Position numbers and translations under genes: made by a program. A DNA stretch of 64,000 bases from Scilla litardierei (Eukaryota > Streptophyta > Magnoliopsida > Asparagales > Asparagaceae): NCBI GenBank assembly GCA_030789695.1, contig JAULAV010003394.1, positions 1 through 64,000 of the forward strand. The letters run 5' to 3'. The notes under the pieces are model-generated. The model saw nothing but the letters and a program-made list of their open reading frames with translations, was not told where the DNA came from and ran no database searches. Numbering within the stretch: position 1 is the first letter of the stretch; every line of letters starts with the position of its first letter. Shown piece after piece: positions 23,390 to 35,835 of the stretch.

Positions 23390-23830
23390 AAGTTCGGTCG
23401 GTCGGACTTGGTCGGTGCGGGGGTTCCTCTCGGTCAGACCGAGAGGGGCTCTCGGTCGTGCAAGTTGCAGCGCAGCGGGGTCGGGAGCTTGGGCGGTGCG
23501 AGGGATTTTGTCGGTCAGACCGACAGATCCCGTCGGTCGCAGCGGGGCGGCCAAGCTGCAACGTTGCAGCTTGCAACGAAGCGGAGCAGCGCGGGCTGTT
23601 CTCTCGGTCGGTGCGGGGAGCGGCTTCGGTCAGGCGCTTGGCGATGCGGAGTGGAGCGGAGCGGTGGCAACGAAGCGGGGTGCGGAGCGGGCGCTCAGTC
23701 TGACCGAGCGGTGCTCTCGGTCGGAGCAGGCGACAGCAGGGGCACTTGCAGCGGAGCGTTGCAAGCGGCGCTGCGGAGCGGAGCGTCGGTCGTGCACTAG
23801 GATGTGCGGGGGCGGCCGTCGGTCGTGCAC
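23390..23830. repeat. CGGTC/GACCG palindrome array in solo LTR copy 1
   Basis: GC-rich sequence with recurring TCTCGGTCAGACCGAGAG, TCGGTCAGACCGACAG and GCGGGGCGG-like units. Long open frames on both strands here are composition artefacts. It lies about 90 bases upstream of the TATA-like TAATATAAATAG (23921-23932). Confidence 0.7.
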
Positions 23831-25859
23831 TGGGCGATCGTCGCAACGTTGCGACGAACGTCGGGAGGGTGTTTTTGACGGCTGGGGTTTGAGTAATGCG
23901 AAAATAATTTATCCTAGGGCTAATATAAATAGATTAGAGCTAGGGTTAGGGTTAGGGTTTAATAAAAACGTAATTAAATAATTAAAATGATTAATTAAAA
24001 ATAGATTTACTCTTCTCTCCCTCACACGAGATGGGTGCGGCCAAAAATTCTGAAACTTTGCCTAAAAATTCTTTAATACGTTATTATAATATAGGAATTT
24101 TATTGTAATTAAAACTCTTATAAAAATAGGTTTTAAAATTATTTAAAACTTTCAAAAAAATGGAAAATAGGTCAAATTAAGTCCAAAAATTGTGAAATAA
24201 TTCTGGGGTGTTCGGGACGACTAAAGAAAGAGAGTGGAGAAGACGGATCTAAATTTTGACGTCGAGAGACAAAACTAAAATTCAAAACGTCTCGCGTCAA
24301 AGCAGAAAGTCGCGACGTTGCATCAAATAAGTTAGTATCGTGGAAGAACGACTCGAGATATGTCGTTCCCAAGTTATTCCACAATCTAATACTTTCAGAG
24401 ACGATCACGACGACATATCACACAAAAACGTTCAAAAACAAATAAAGTCTAAAATAAACACGTGCACGATCAAAAGCACGTGCACGAAGAAGGTACGATA
24501 GAAACAGGCCGTTACAATATGCCTTGAAGTAGAACTTGAAGTGTGTTGTTTGTTGAAGACTTTCTTGGAAGAGAGGAAAAGCCATTTCTCTTGACAGCAC
24601 CAAATGCCTAGAAGATATCTCTTTGGTTCTAGGTTGGAGAGCAAGAGATTGAAGATATGAATTCTTAGGGCTTTAGGATTTGAGAGCTTTTTCTTGAGAA
24701 TGAAAGCTTGAAAGATTTTGCAATGGAATGAGTAAGTAACCTCTCAATGGAACGGTAGATGCTCCTTATATAGGTTTCTCAAATCCTCAAAACAGAATTA
24801 GCAAAAACCCTGTTGGAATCCGTGAGAAAACTCTCAACGGATAGAATCTGCGCTCGCGACAGTCGACTGTTTAAGAAACCACAGTCGACTGCTGCACAGT
24901 CAGATAGGGTAGTTGAGAATTCATAACGGTAACTTACCACGTGGACAGTTGACTGATGAAGCATAGACATGCGACTGGCCGAAGATGGGTAAGTTAATGA
25001 AGTCTGGAAAAACATCTGGGAGTACAGGACAGAAGACTGACGAGAAGATAACAGTCGACTGTTAATCAGAACATGCGACTGTAAATCCTTATACAGACGA
25101 CTGTTAAAACCCTGAGATTATCCAGAGAGATGAGTCAACAAATTGCTCACAGACAGTCGACTGTTGCAACATTGACAGTCGACTGATCTATTGGACAGTC
25201 GACTGTAAATTCAACATTAGTCGACTGGCCATAAAAGACAGATCAATAGATTTTGGGCAAATGACAGTCAGGCGACTGATTTATGAAACACGGTCGACTG
25301 TCACTTGGACATGTGCCTGTGAATCGTTCATGAGTCGCCTATGGGAATTAAGACAGAGAAGCCCAAAACTAGATTGTAAAAGTTTGTGCATAATATGCGA
25401 CTGTAGAAAAAAACACAGTCGACTGTTTTTGTGACAGGCGATTATAAAACGTTCAGCAGTCGACTGTTATAAACAATACAAGCACAATTAATAAAGAAAT
25501 GAATTGGGGTCTAAGGACGATTGAACAAATGATGTCCTAAGACTGAAATGAAGATGTGTGTGTGCTCCAACAATGTTTTACTTCTAAGCTACATACTAGA
25601 AGAGATATAAGAAATTTACATTGACGAAAACTCTCTTCTATCCAACGCATGAGCTTGAAGTCTTCATGGAGCTTCAATCATCATCTACGATCATCCAATC
25701 CATTTCATTTGCTTTCAGTGATCTTTGAGTGTCATCTATTGCAAGTAGATCTTCATAATTAGCTTAGGCAATGGATTAACTGCAAAATAGGGGATTAGTC
25801 ACAAGTATTTATGTTTGCTCATCAGTAACACCAAGTAGGAAGAAGTCCAATACTCAACA

Positions 25860-26702
25860 TTCTCCCCCTTTTTGATGATGACAAACAAACATAAACAAAA
25901 AGATAAATAATTCTGCTTAATGAAAACTTACTCCCCCTACATTGATGCCAATCAAGTTAGTCAACAAATATTAGGGCAACTATATATCAATTGAAGCAAA
26001 TAAGTAAGGTATGAGTGAATTTAATTCATTAAATCTAGGATTTAAAATACCTATTCATTATATCTTACTCCCCCTGAATCTAAGGCAACTTCAATCTTAG
26101 ATTCAAGTGTTATTAGTACATACTTAGCACATTCATTTTGAAGCTGTATGTTTATTTCTCTCCCCCCTATGGCATTATCCAAAAGGTGGGAGTAGATAAC
26201 AACAACAATCGTGCTAACTAAGAACTATCAACAATTAAGGAGTATAAAGATATATAGAACCAAAACTCATTAAATCACACCATATTCATATGTGAATAGA
26301 GGAATAAAAGTCCAATATCAACATTTAAGATATAGGAAGAGAGCATATCGTCTCAGAATACATCTCATCACATATATCATGTATAATCCAATATCAAGTC
26401 CAATATTGTCTCAAATCAAAAGAGAATATATCATTCATAGAGACAATATCACAATCATCACACAGATAAGATAAGCAAGTATACAATGTGTGAAACATAA
26501 GGCGAAACTACAATATCATATAAATATATATAATAGATATCACAAGAGTACAAGTCAAATGGACATCAACATGTCCAACAAAATACATCATGATCAAAAA
26601 AATACTACATCATGATCTCAAAAAATACATCATCATATATCATCATACATCATCATAAATTATCCATCATACAAACGACACACAAAAACTAACAAAAAAA
26701 AT
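25860..26702 (-). other. 3' untranslated region of EB with repeated polypurine tracts
   Basis: Minus-strand AGGGGGAG tracts occur at about 25860-25873 (adjacent to the LTR), 25930-25938, 26067-26076 and 26158-26168. The same four-tract pattern is found in EC (15385-15712). The rest is AT-rich with CATCAT repeats (26580-26670) and no gene. Confidence 0.7.
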
Positions 26703-28149
26703 CTATGAGTGAGTGTCTCCAGGAGCAGCAGATGAAGTATCAGGCTCGGGGTCAACAGTGGTATCCTCTGGAGGAGGAGCAACAGGAACAGCAGGAGTAG
26801 CAGGAGCACCCTGAGTAGATGCTATGCCAGGATACACAATGAGATCAGTGATGATGGGTGTAGGAGGCTCACGAGGCTGGGGAGGAACAAAACGTCTCAG
26901 ATGCTCAGGGAAGGGTATTCCCTGATGCTGGAATGATAAGGAAGCCAACTCATGTAGACCAGAGACCATCTCAAAAAAGAATATCAAGAGAGGAGGGATC
27001 AGAAGTGGATGGCTGGTCTGCAGGAGGAACTGTGGAGGAAGACGGAGCTGAAGTGGATTTCCTCTTCTTTGATGCAGACTGCAGAGCCGAAGAGGACTTC
27101 GCCTTTGCAGCAGCATCCAGAAGAGTACCAAAAGGCACGGGCTCGTAAGGAGACAAGTCAATCCCAAAATGTCGAAAGACAAGAGTAAGAAGTCCACCGT
27201 ATGGAATGTGAGAGGAGGAGGAAGTAAACTCGACCTTGTCCATCCTGTCAAGGAGGACACCGGCCCAGTTCACGGACATCCCAGAAAAGATCGCATACAT
27301 ACACCTCGGTATCTCCTGGGAAGACTGGTTAGAAGATCCGTACTTCGGTAGGATGTTGGACTTCACCACGAGGTGAACAGCCTAACCCCTAGCCGAGAAC
27401 ATAGACGACTTAACACTAGAAGATAGAGTTGAGGGTATCTCACGGAACATGTCCCGGAGGACAGACTGATCTGGCTCATCAATGTCAGAAATGCAAATGT
27501 CTGAAGGAAGAGATCCAGTAGAGGGAATCCTAAGTATGGTCCCTAAGAGAGTGGGATCAATGCGAATAGAAGTCCCCTGGACAACAGTATCAATAAATCC
27601 AGTGGTAGAATACTCACCGCGAACGCGGTTAGCATAGAATAGCTTAACCAAAAATGGATAAGCCCTAGGAGATTCACTCTGAGAGAAGCGAAAAAGGTCA
27701 GCCAAACGGGTAGCAGAAAAGATGTCAGACAGTCTCTCAGCAGTGAAGGTGGGAAAAACGATGAAACGATCTCTAAGAAGTTTGATCCCTATGAGAGAGT
27801 GAAACTTTGCCAAGCATAGATCATCTCGACAAATCAGAACAAGGGGATCAGTAGGAGGCACGACATGGGTTTCTTCTGCAAAACTCGATACAAAAGGTGA
27901 AGGAGGAACCTCAGCGTTAGGCTTATTGATGCGAGCACCAATGGGCTTGCATGGACGCTTGAACTGGGGCTCAGTGTTAGAAGAAGAAGTCCCAGAAGGA
28001 GAATAACCCTTCGAAGTAGAATGAGAGGGAGATTCGACATGTTTGGTACGGGCCTTATAGGGTTTCATGTTCTTGGCGATAGAAGGCTTAGGAACCTTAG
28101 GTTTCTTAGAAGCAATGATCTTTCCCTTTCCCTTAGTCTTGGGAGCCAT
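26703..28149 (-). pseudogene. Copia EB ORF3 (putative plant transposon protein), broken
   Basis: An additional protein between RNase H and the 3' LTR, in the same orientation as pol. The chosen start is ATG 28149 (MAPKTKGKGK), giving a basic Lys/Ser/Pro-rich N-terminus (about residues 1-90), then a globular domain around KFHSLIGIKLLRDRFIVFP, FLVKLFYANRVRG, VVQGTSIRIDP and LLGTILRIPSTG. This resembles the Pfam family of putative plant transposon proteins found in retroelement accessory ORFs (recalled, not searched). The C-terminus is Pro/Ala/Thr-rich. Breaks: in-frame TAG at 27382-27384, and a frameshift near 26975 at an A-rich run, after which the C-terminal 90 codons or so continue. Upstream codons to 28338 are open but hydrophobic and less likely used. 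Function unknown; SIRE-type copia elements carry envelope-like ORFs in this position. Confidence 0.7.
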
Positions 28150-28379
28150 TGCACAACAAATCGAACGATGATGAAAGAAAATGCATGAAAGATGCAACGA
28201 ATGGAAGAGCCAATGAGAGGAATTCAGACCTAGGCGAACGGCATGAAGACATCGATGAAGCAATCGACAGTCGACGAATTGGAGAGTGACGATGGAGAGA
28301 TCGACAGAGAAATCGAGCGGGAAGACGAACGGTTTCAATCAGAGGAGAGAGAAAACATGGGTCGAAAAAGAATTGTCTC

Positions 28380-28815
28380 GATGAATATAAGAAAGGGGCG
28401 AATTAATCTGGGCCGTTGGATCAAAGAATCGACAGCTCAGATCGAAGCAGTGAACCGCCACAACAGGAGACAGTCGACTGATGAACAAAAGTCAGTCGAC
28501 TGGCTGAAATGATAAGAAATAGGCTTAGGAAGACAGACAGTAGACTGTTAAGTAACACACATTCGCCTGTCTGGGAGACAGTCGACTGTATACAACACAT
28601 CAATCGACTGACTGAGAATCAGTAAAACTCATCAAAAAGACAGAGAGTACTGACGAATTTTGACAAAAATGACAGGCGCCTGATGACTAAAATGCAGTCG
28701 CCTGTTGAAACAACAGTCGACTTAAAATTGTCATCAGTCATCTGTGCGAAGGATACAAGTTTCTGTCAGAGAAGATAGAGTAAGGCAGTCGACTGTCGAA
28801 GGAAAGACAGTCATC
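28380..28815 (-). promoter_or_regulatory. Internal CAGTCGACTG array with TATA-like box ahead of EB ORF3
   Basis: At least eight CAGTCGACTG-like or CAGGCGCCTG-like units lie between about 28470 and 28810, the same motif family as in the EB LTR. On the minus strand they are followed by CTTATATTCATC (about 28380-28391) and, 230 bases further, by the ORF3 start. This repeats the order array, TATA, transcript seen in the EB LTR and suggests a separate ORF3 promoter. Confidence 0.55.
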
Positions 28816-29085
28816 TGTCCTGGTCCAAAAATGTACAGTGAGATAAAAATCTAGAGGATATGAACACTCACCCTAGGTCCTATACTCTAAACGTAAACTC
28901 ATCATAAAATCAACATCAAATTATAAATTGTTGATAAAACAAATCTCTTAAAACAATATGAAAAAACGCATGTAATCACAGAAGTCTCAATTGCCTTTCT
29001 CAAGACACATATATGAAATAACAAATAAAGAGAGGCAACATGATGATATGAGCTCAAAAAGTGTTATAACAAGTATGTTGAGCTC

Positions 29086-32000
29086 CTAAATTTCAGATTC
29101 ACCCATAATTCCTAATTCTCCACGCAACCTCACAAATGAATCTTCTTTAAGAGGTTTTGTGAAGATGTCGGCAATTTGTTTTTGGGTTTCAATGTACTCT
29201 AAGATGATGTCCTTCTTGGCTACATGATCATTGATAAAATGGTGTCTGACATCTATGTGTTTGGTACGGGAGTAGTGTACCGGGTTCTTGGAAAGACATA
29301 TATCATTTTGGTTATCAACCATGATAGGGCAAGTATCACAATTGACACCATAGTTACTAAGAGTGTGTCTCATCCAAAGAACTTGTGTACATGCAAGACC
29401 CGCGGTAATATATTCCGCTTCAGTTGTGGACAATGATACCGAGTTCTGTTTCTTGGAAAACTAAGAAACTAAGGAATTTCCTAGAAAATGGCAAGTGCCA
29501 CTAGTACTTTTCCTATCGGATTTGCATCCAGCAAAGTCGGCATCACTATATGATTAACTCATATGTACTAAATTTAGGGTAAAGTAACCCATAATCTAGT
29601 GACTGATTGAGATAACGAAATATTCGTTTAACCGCATTCAAGTGTGACTCCTTAGGTTTACCTTGATATCTAGCACACAAACATACGGAAAACATGATAT
29701 CGGGTCTACTAGCGGTTAAATAAAGTAAGCTACTAATCATACCTCGATATAGACGAACGTCTACATCTTTTCCGTTCTCATCTTTGTGTAGATGAGTTAT
29801 CGTACTCGTGGGAGTCCTTTTTCTTGAAGACGATTCCATCCCGAATCGCTTAATAAGCTCACCTATGTACTTTGTTTGATGTATGAAAGTTCCATCCTCC
29901 ATTTATCGAATTTGCAGTCCAAGGAAGTAATTGAGCTCTTCCATGTGGCTCATCTCGAATTCATCCTTCATAGACTTAGAAATTTTTTGACAAAGATTAA
30001 AGTTAGTAGAACCAAATATTGTATCGTCTACATACACTTGAATCAAGAGGATGTCATTTTCATAATCTTTAATGAAAAGTGTTGAATCAACTTCTCCCAT
30101 TTTAAAACCTAAATCCAAAAGAAAGGTCTTGAGTCGATCATACCAAGCTCTAGGAGCTTGTCTTAACCCATACAATGCTTTCTTAAGTTTGAAAACATGG
30201 TTTGAAAATTTTTCATGAATGAAACCGGGAGGTTGAGAAACATATACTTCTTCATTGACAATCCCATTTAAAAATGCACTATTAACATCCATTTGAAATA
30301 GTTTAAAATTCTTATGAGATGCAAAAGATAAAAGCAATCTAATAGCTTCTAATCTAGCTACGGGGGCAAAGGATTCTTCAAAATCGATACCTTCCTCTTG
30401 CCGGTAGCCTTGAGCTACTAACCTTGCTTTGTTCCTTGTGATTACCTCGTTCTCATCGGTCTTGTTCTTGAAGATCCATTTGGTCCCAATAACTTGATGA
30501 CCACTTGGAAGAGGAACGAGCTCCCAAACTTCATTTTTCTTGAATTGCATTAGCTCTTCTTCCATTGCCATTATCCAAGAGCTATCCTCATAAGCTTCCT
30601 GGATGTTCTTTGGCTCAATGGTAGAGACAAATGTGCAATGAGAGAACTCTTCAATTCTTGACCTCGTTCGAACGCCCACACCAATATCTCCAATTATTTG
30701 GTTATGTTGATGGTTGCGAATGGTCGGGTAAGCTTTGGGTATTCCTGCATCACTTAGAACATCTTCAACAATCTCATTAGAAGTGTTAGTCTCAATAATC
30801 GAATCATTAATCTTAACATTACTAAGAGGTTCACAAATAGCATCTACACTATCATCATCAACATGATGAAAATCAAAATCTTCATAAAATGATACGTGTA
30901 GAGATTCCTCGATCGTTGAAGAAGTTTTGGTGTATATCCGGTAGGCTTTGCTACGTGTGGAATATCCAACAAAAATTCCTTCATCGGATCTTGGCTCAAA
31001 TTTATCTAGATTACCAAAAGTGTTCTTGATAAAACATTTTGAACCGAAAACTCGAAAATACTTAACTTGATGCTTTTTGTTTTAAAATAACTCAAAACAA
31101 GTTTTGTTCATTCGGGGTCTCACTAGGATCCTATTGAGCACATAACATGCCGTGTGCACCGCTTCTGCCCAAAATTGTAGTCCAAGATGACTATCATAGA
31201 GCATGGTGCGAGCACACTCAATAAGAGTCATATTCTTTCTCTCTACAACACCATTTTGTGGTGGTGCCCGAGGAAATGAAAAATTGTGAGTTATCCCGGT
31301 GTCATCACAAAACTTTGTAAAAGACTCATTCTCAAATTCTCCTCCATGATCACTACTGATAGTGATAATGGTGGATCCTAAGAGATTCTGAATCTTCTTT
31401 GCAAATATGGTAAACTCTTCATAAGCTTCATTTTTATTAGTTAAGAATGAAACCCAAGTAAAGCTAGAGAAGTCGACAACGACAACTAATCCATAATGAG
31501 CATTGCCTAAAGAAGCGGTTCTAGTTGGCCCAAACAAAACTAGATGAAGAAGTTCTAGGGGCCTCTTAGAAGTAATGCTTTCTTTAAGCTTAAAAGATTA
31601 TTTACTAAATTTACCTCTTTGACACGAATCACAAAAGTTTTTCTTACTAAAAGCAATTTTTGGAAAACTTTTGACTAGATCATGCTTAGCTAACTTATAT
31701 AAGTGCTTGAAATGAACATGACCAAAACGGCGATGCAATAATAGTTGTTCACTTATATTAGCAACTAAGCAATGTTCTACGATTTTAGGCAAGCTCAAAT
31801 AATAAATATTTTTACGCCTAATACCGGTAAATAAAACATGTGAATTAGAATCAACAATTTTACACAATCCTTCTCCAAAGTTAACCTTGTAACCTTTGTC
31901 ACAAAGTTAACTAATAAAAATGAGATTGTGACACAAACCACTAACAAGAAATAGATTAGTAATTAAGAGTTTTGAAGGGTTACCTACAATACCTACTCCA

Positions 32001-32178
32001 ATGATGGTTCCCTTTTGATTACCTCCAAAAGTGACCGTTGCACCATCCTTGATGCTAATCACTTCGGAGAGCAATGAGGGATCTCCCGTCATATATTTGG
32101 AGTAACCACTATCGAGAATCTATCCTTTTCCTTTAGAGATAATATGACCTTATTGCTCTTTTTCTTTCTCTTGGGTAC
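29086..32178 (-). pseudogene. Copia EB pol (protease, integrase, RT, RNase H), broken
   Basis: Domains in order on the minus strand: protease relic (about 32120-31907, with MTGDPSLLSEV), integrase zinc region (LLHRRFGH; CDSCQRGK), integrase core (ISSDHGGEFENES; PPQNGVVERKNMTL), then RT from about 30679 with [37 protein letters not shown] and YVDDTIFGS, and RNase H ending TKHIDVRHHFINDH..ADIFTKPLKED at 29086. At least five breaks are visible: stops near 31907, 31598, 31082, 29903 and 29546, and a frameshift before 29433. The product would be a full-length pol if intact. Confidence 0.92.
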
Positions 32179-32238
32179 CTACATAATATACCATAAGCTC
32201 ATGGTACCCAATGTTTGTTGGGTCCAATAGGATTAGCC
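32179..32238 (-). other. EB gag/pol junction: 60-nt intron-like segment with TAA
   Basis: WLPK codons are followed by GGCTAATCC (TAA ends gag) and 60 bases later by TTATGTAG|GTACCC, where the pol frame resumes. The donor-side dinucleotide is GG, so if this is an intron the EB copy is mutated. The TAA, the GGGTACCA block and the AG|GTA end are shared with E2 and ED. Confidence 0.5.
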
Positions 32239-34566
32239 CTTTGGAAGCCAAGTCCAAGTGGACTTCCGCTTCCCAACATAATTGCTATTCTTAATAACAT
32301 CATGAAAATAGGAATCAACATATGCATTCCTATCATTTAAGCTAGTGTTCTTAGGACCCCAAATGGTGTATGTTTTGGGAGTCCTTTTTCTAGTTGCATA
32401 CATACTTGTTAGATTTCTATGTGGTGCATGCTTCTTAGGAACATGGTTTCTAACATAAGAATGTGGTTGTGGATATGCATTGGACATACGAGAATGATAT
32501 GTATGCTTGGGAACATGCATGTTGTATGAAACATATGGGTCATGCATGACATGTGGAGGTTATGCATACATGTAAGAATGATGCGTATGCGCATATTGGT
32601 GTATAGGAGCATGTACATGAGTATTTCTCATGTGTGGATTTGTACGTGTCCGTGGGTATGGAGCATAAAAATGTCATGAGTGTCCACTTGTGAAGTAGGA
32701 GATTTCCTACGTGGATGAATATTAATGTACATGTAAGCATGGCTTCTCTTTTGGTTTCCACCCTTAGTGGGTTTCTTGCCAAAAGGAAGAGATGGTGAAG
32801 TGGTGACTTTCTTGGTAGGTTTGCTACCTATAGTGTCTTTGACACCACTTGTGGATGCACCGGAGGATGGCTCACAAAGTCTATAGTGACACCACTATAG
32901 GAGGTGTGATCATTGTATGCATTTGCTTTTACAAAACCAAGACCAACACGATGTGTGGTTGGAAATTGGTTTGCTAGAAAATCGTCCAATTGTCCTTTTC
33001 CCTTATTTAATCTCACAATACGGGAGGACATGAGCTCATATTTCTCCTTAATAGAAGAAATGTTGGTATCCAAGGTGGACACCTGTGCTTTGAGCTCGTG
33101 CACTTGTGTTTAAGTGAATCATTCTCTAAACCCAATTGTGTGTGTCGTGTAACTAGATCACTATTATCCTTAGGATGTGTTTGATCTAGTTGAGATTTGA
33201 GGTTGTTCACCTCATCTCTCAAAGTGACATTTTGAGAAGCTAAATTTTCTTTCTCAAGAGTTAAAGTATCAATAATGGTGTCATTGTTGATAATGCATGG
33301 AATGGATGGATTGCTAACATTCAATTTCTTTAAGCTAGTATATCTAAGCATTAGAGATTGATACTTAGCAAATAATTCTTCATTAGCAATACGTAATTCA
33401 TCCATTGTTACCTCGGTTTCATCCATGTCGGAATCACTCTCATCGGAGAGTGGATCTTCTCGGGCCATGAAACACATGTGGACACTTTCACCCTTCTCAT
33501 CATCGGAATCACTTGATGAGTCTCCACTTGAGTCATTGAATGTACCGACGAGTCCTTTCTTCTTGTCTCTCTTGTTCTTGTCGGACTTGTGGTACTTCGG
33601 AGACTTCCACTTCTCTTTGTTTCTTAGCATTGGGCAATCCTTCTTGATGTGCCCTGGCTTGTCACACTTGAAGCAAAGAGAGGAAGTAATATTAGTAGAC
33701 TCAAATCTTTTGTTAGATGGAAATTTACTTTTGCGAAAGCAGCGTTGAAACTTCTTCGCCATTTGGGCCATTTCACCCAAATCCATCTCATCTTCTGAAT
33801 CTTCACTATCGGAGGATGAGGAATTGGCGTTGAATGCCAATGCTTTCTTCTTGGCCTCCGAAGGATTCATCATAGCTTGAATCTTTAATCGGTTCTCTCA
33901 TCATAATTCATAAGACATGAGAGTCCCGATAAGATTCACAACTGTGTAGGTCTTCAAGTCGTTGACCTCCTCGATGGCGATAGCTCTTCTTTCCCATTTG
34001 GAGGTCATTCCCATTATGATCTTCCTTACATTTTCTAGTTCGGTGTAGACTTGACCAAGAGCTTCCAATTCATTGGTGATGTCGGTAAAACGTCCGTACA
34101 TCGATGCTATGTTTTCATTTTCATGTATATGAAACATATCGAAGTTTTGTACAACAACATAGAGTTTGGAAAGTTTTACCTTGTTTGTTCCCTCATGGGT
34201 AACGACGAGATAGTTTCAAATTTGATATGCACTCTTACATGTGCATATCGTGTTGAACTCATTCGGGTCCAACGCATAATGAAGAGCGTTCATTGCTTTT
34301 GCATTGTTGACTTCGGTGGATTTCTCGGAAGTCGTCCATTTTTCGAAATCCTCTTTGGTGGACTTGATGTATTCCTTGTGGAGGGTTCTCCAAAGTGAAG
34401 CACTCCTTAGTAACGTCTCCATCAGACATTTCCAATAGCCAAAGTTTGTGCCATTGAAACGTGGAGGACGCACCGTTGATTGACCTTCGAAAAGTGTGGA
34501 CGCTCCATCACGGTCGTAATTGTTGTACGAAGGCAGCGGAGGAACGTTGTTGTTGTTGGATGCCAT
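32233..34566 (-). pseudogene. Copia EB gag, broken
   Basis: Starts at ATG 34566, 12 bases after the primer site. The N-terminal gag region reads PPRFNGTNFGYWKCLME, the zinc knuckle is CFKCDKPGHIKKDC (intact C2HC), followed by acidic Ser/Asp-rich stretches and a coiled-coil-like segment (LRDEVNNLKSQLDQ). It ends KSTWTWLPKG before TAA 32233-32235. Breaks: stops near 34216 and 33901, frameshifts near 33110 and in 32830-32550. Homologous to the intact ED gag (52014-54257) throughout. Confidence 0.9.
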
Positions 34567-34578
34567 AGCTATAACCTT

Positions 34579-34591
34579 GGCTCTGATACCA
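34579..34591 (-). other. Primer binding site of EB
   Basis: The minus strand reads TTGGTATCAGAGC/TGGTATCAGAGCC, complementary to the 3' end of initiator tRNA-Met, directly inside the LTR end (CTTACA, 34594-34599). Confidence 0.9.
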
Positions 34592-35835
34592 ATTGTAAGG
34601 ACCCTGGCTATGGGGAAAACACTAGAAGGTGGGTTGGATAGTGTTTATGCAATTTAAAAAGATAGTTACACCAATTTAAATGCTAACCAACAATATAGTG
34701 CGGAATTAAAATTAAACCCAAAGAGAAACAAATGCAGATGCAAGGTTGTTTCAAGGGTTCGGATTACCCAAGTCACTTCCTGACTTGTTCCCGGTAATCC
34801 TACGTCCCTTCCACCCGGATACCTCCGGATACTCAAGTTAGAACCCTAATTTGAGGTTTCCTTAAAACCCACTTGTAGCAACCCTACAAGTGAAATAGAA
34901 ATACAATCGATTGACCTTGACTCCCACAACTTGGGAGCAAGCAAACCACTCTCACAACCCGAGAGCAAATTCAAATAACGAAAGTTATGAAATATGAAAG
35001 CAACACTTACAATCACCTATGCCTTGAAGTAGAACTTGAAGGAGAAGTGTATTGTGTGTTGAAGACTCTCTTAGAAGAGAGGAAAAATCCCTTTCTCTTG
35101 ACTGCACCAAATGCCTAGAAGATATCTCTTTGGTTCTAGGTTGGAGAGTAAGAGATTGAAGATAGAAATTCATAGGGCTTTAGGATTTGAGAGCTTTGAT
35201 CTTGAGAATGAAACCTTGAAAGATTTTGCAATGGAATGAGTAAGTAACCTTCTCAATGGAATAGTAGATGCTTCTTATATAGGTTTCTCAAATCCTCAAA
35301 ACAGAATTAGCAAAAACCCTGTTGAAATCCGTGAGAAAACTCTCAACGGATAGAATCTGCGCTTGCGACATTCAACTGTTGAAGAAACCATAGTCGACTG
35401 TTGCACAGTCAGATAGGGTAGGTGAGAATTCATAACGGTAACTTACCACGTGGACAATCGACTGATGAAGCATAGACAGTCGACTGTTGAACCAACAGAC
35501 GACTGTAAATCCTACTACAGGCGACTGGCCGAAGATGGGTAAGTTAACAAAGTCTGGAAAAACTTCTGGGAGTACAGGACAGACGACTTACAAGAAGATA
35601 AAATTCGACTGTTAATCAAAACAGGCGACTGTAAATCCTTATATAGACGACTGTCAAAACCCTGAGATTTTCCAGAGAGCTGAGTCATCAAATTGGCCCA
35701 CAGACAGACGACTGTTGCAGCATTGAGAGTCGACTGATCCATTAGACAGTCGACTGTAAATTTAACATTAGTCAACTGGCCATAAAAGACAGATCAATAG
35801 ATTTTGGGCAAATGACAGACAAGCGACTGAGTTTC

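Larger units (their letters stand above)
21457..24516 (+). mobile_element. 3.06-kb solo LTR (TGTCACGCC...CGTTACA family), copy 1
   Basis: Bounded by TGTCACGCCTCGC and CCGTTACA and flanked by perfect 5-bp duplications ATATG (21452-21456 and 24517-24521). The second copy (44685-47506) shares both ends and overall layout. It has no gag/pol, primer site or polypurine tract, so a large solo LTR, probably of a gypsy lineage, is the simplest reading. Inside are a tandem duplication (about 21938-22017), GACAC-type short repeats (22147-22184), four 55-bp repeats (22275-22494), a GC-rich CGGTC-palindrome array (about 23390-23830) and a TATA box (23921-23932), which places it in plus orientation. Confidence 0.88.
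21288..25859 (-). repeat. 3' LTR of copia EB, truncated and interrupted
   Basis: The outer part 24517-25859 and inner piece 21288-21456 match the EB 5' LTR; a 3.06-kb solo LTR separates them. The inner 250 bases or so of the LTR are missing because E2 is inserted at 21287/21288. The LTR boundary next to the internal region reads CAATACTCAACA (ending 25859) followed by polypurine sequence TTCTCCCCCTTTTT. A CAGTCGACTG array covers about 24860-25470, and the TATA box CCTATATAAGG (minus) is at 24764-24774. Confidence 0.88.

Noticed and set aside
23940..23960. Telomere-like TAGGGT repeats
   Set aside because: Only three units, of the TTAGGG rather than the plant TTTAGGG type, inside an LTR; too short to be a telomeric relic.
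23056..23981. Open frames up to 215 codons on both strands
   Set aside because: Located in the CGGTC-palindrome array of the solo LTR; both strands open and no domain.
24860..25470. CRISPR-like look of regularly repeated CAGTCGACTG
   Set aside because: Repeats are short palindromes with irregular spacing inside a plant LTR; no cas genes and a eukaryotic context.
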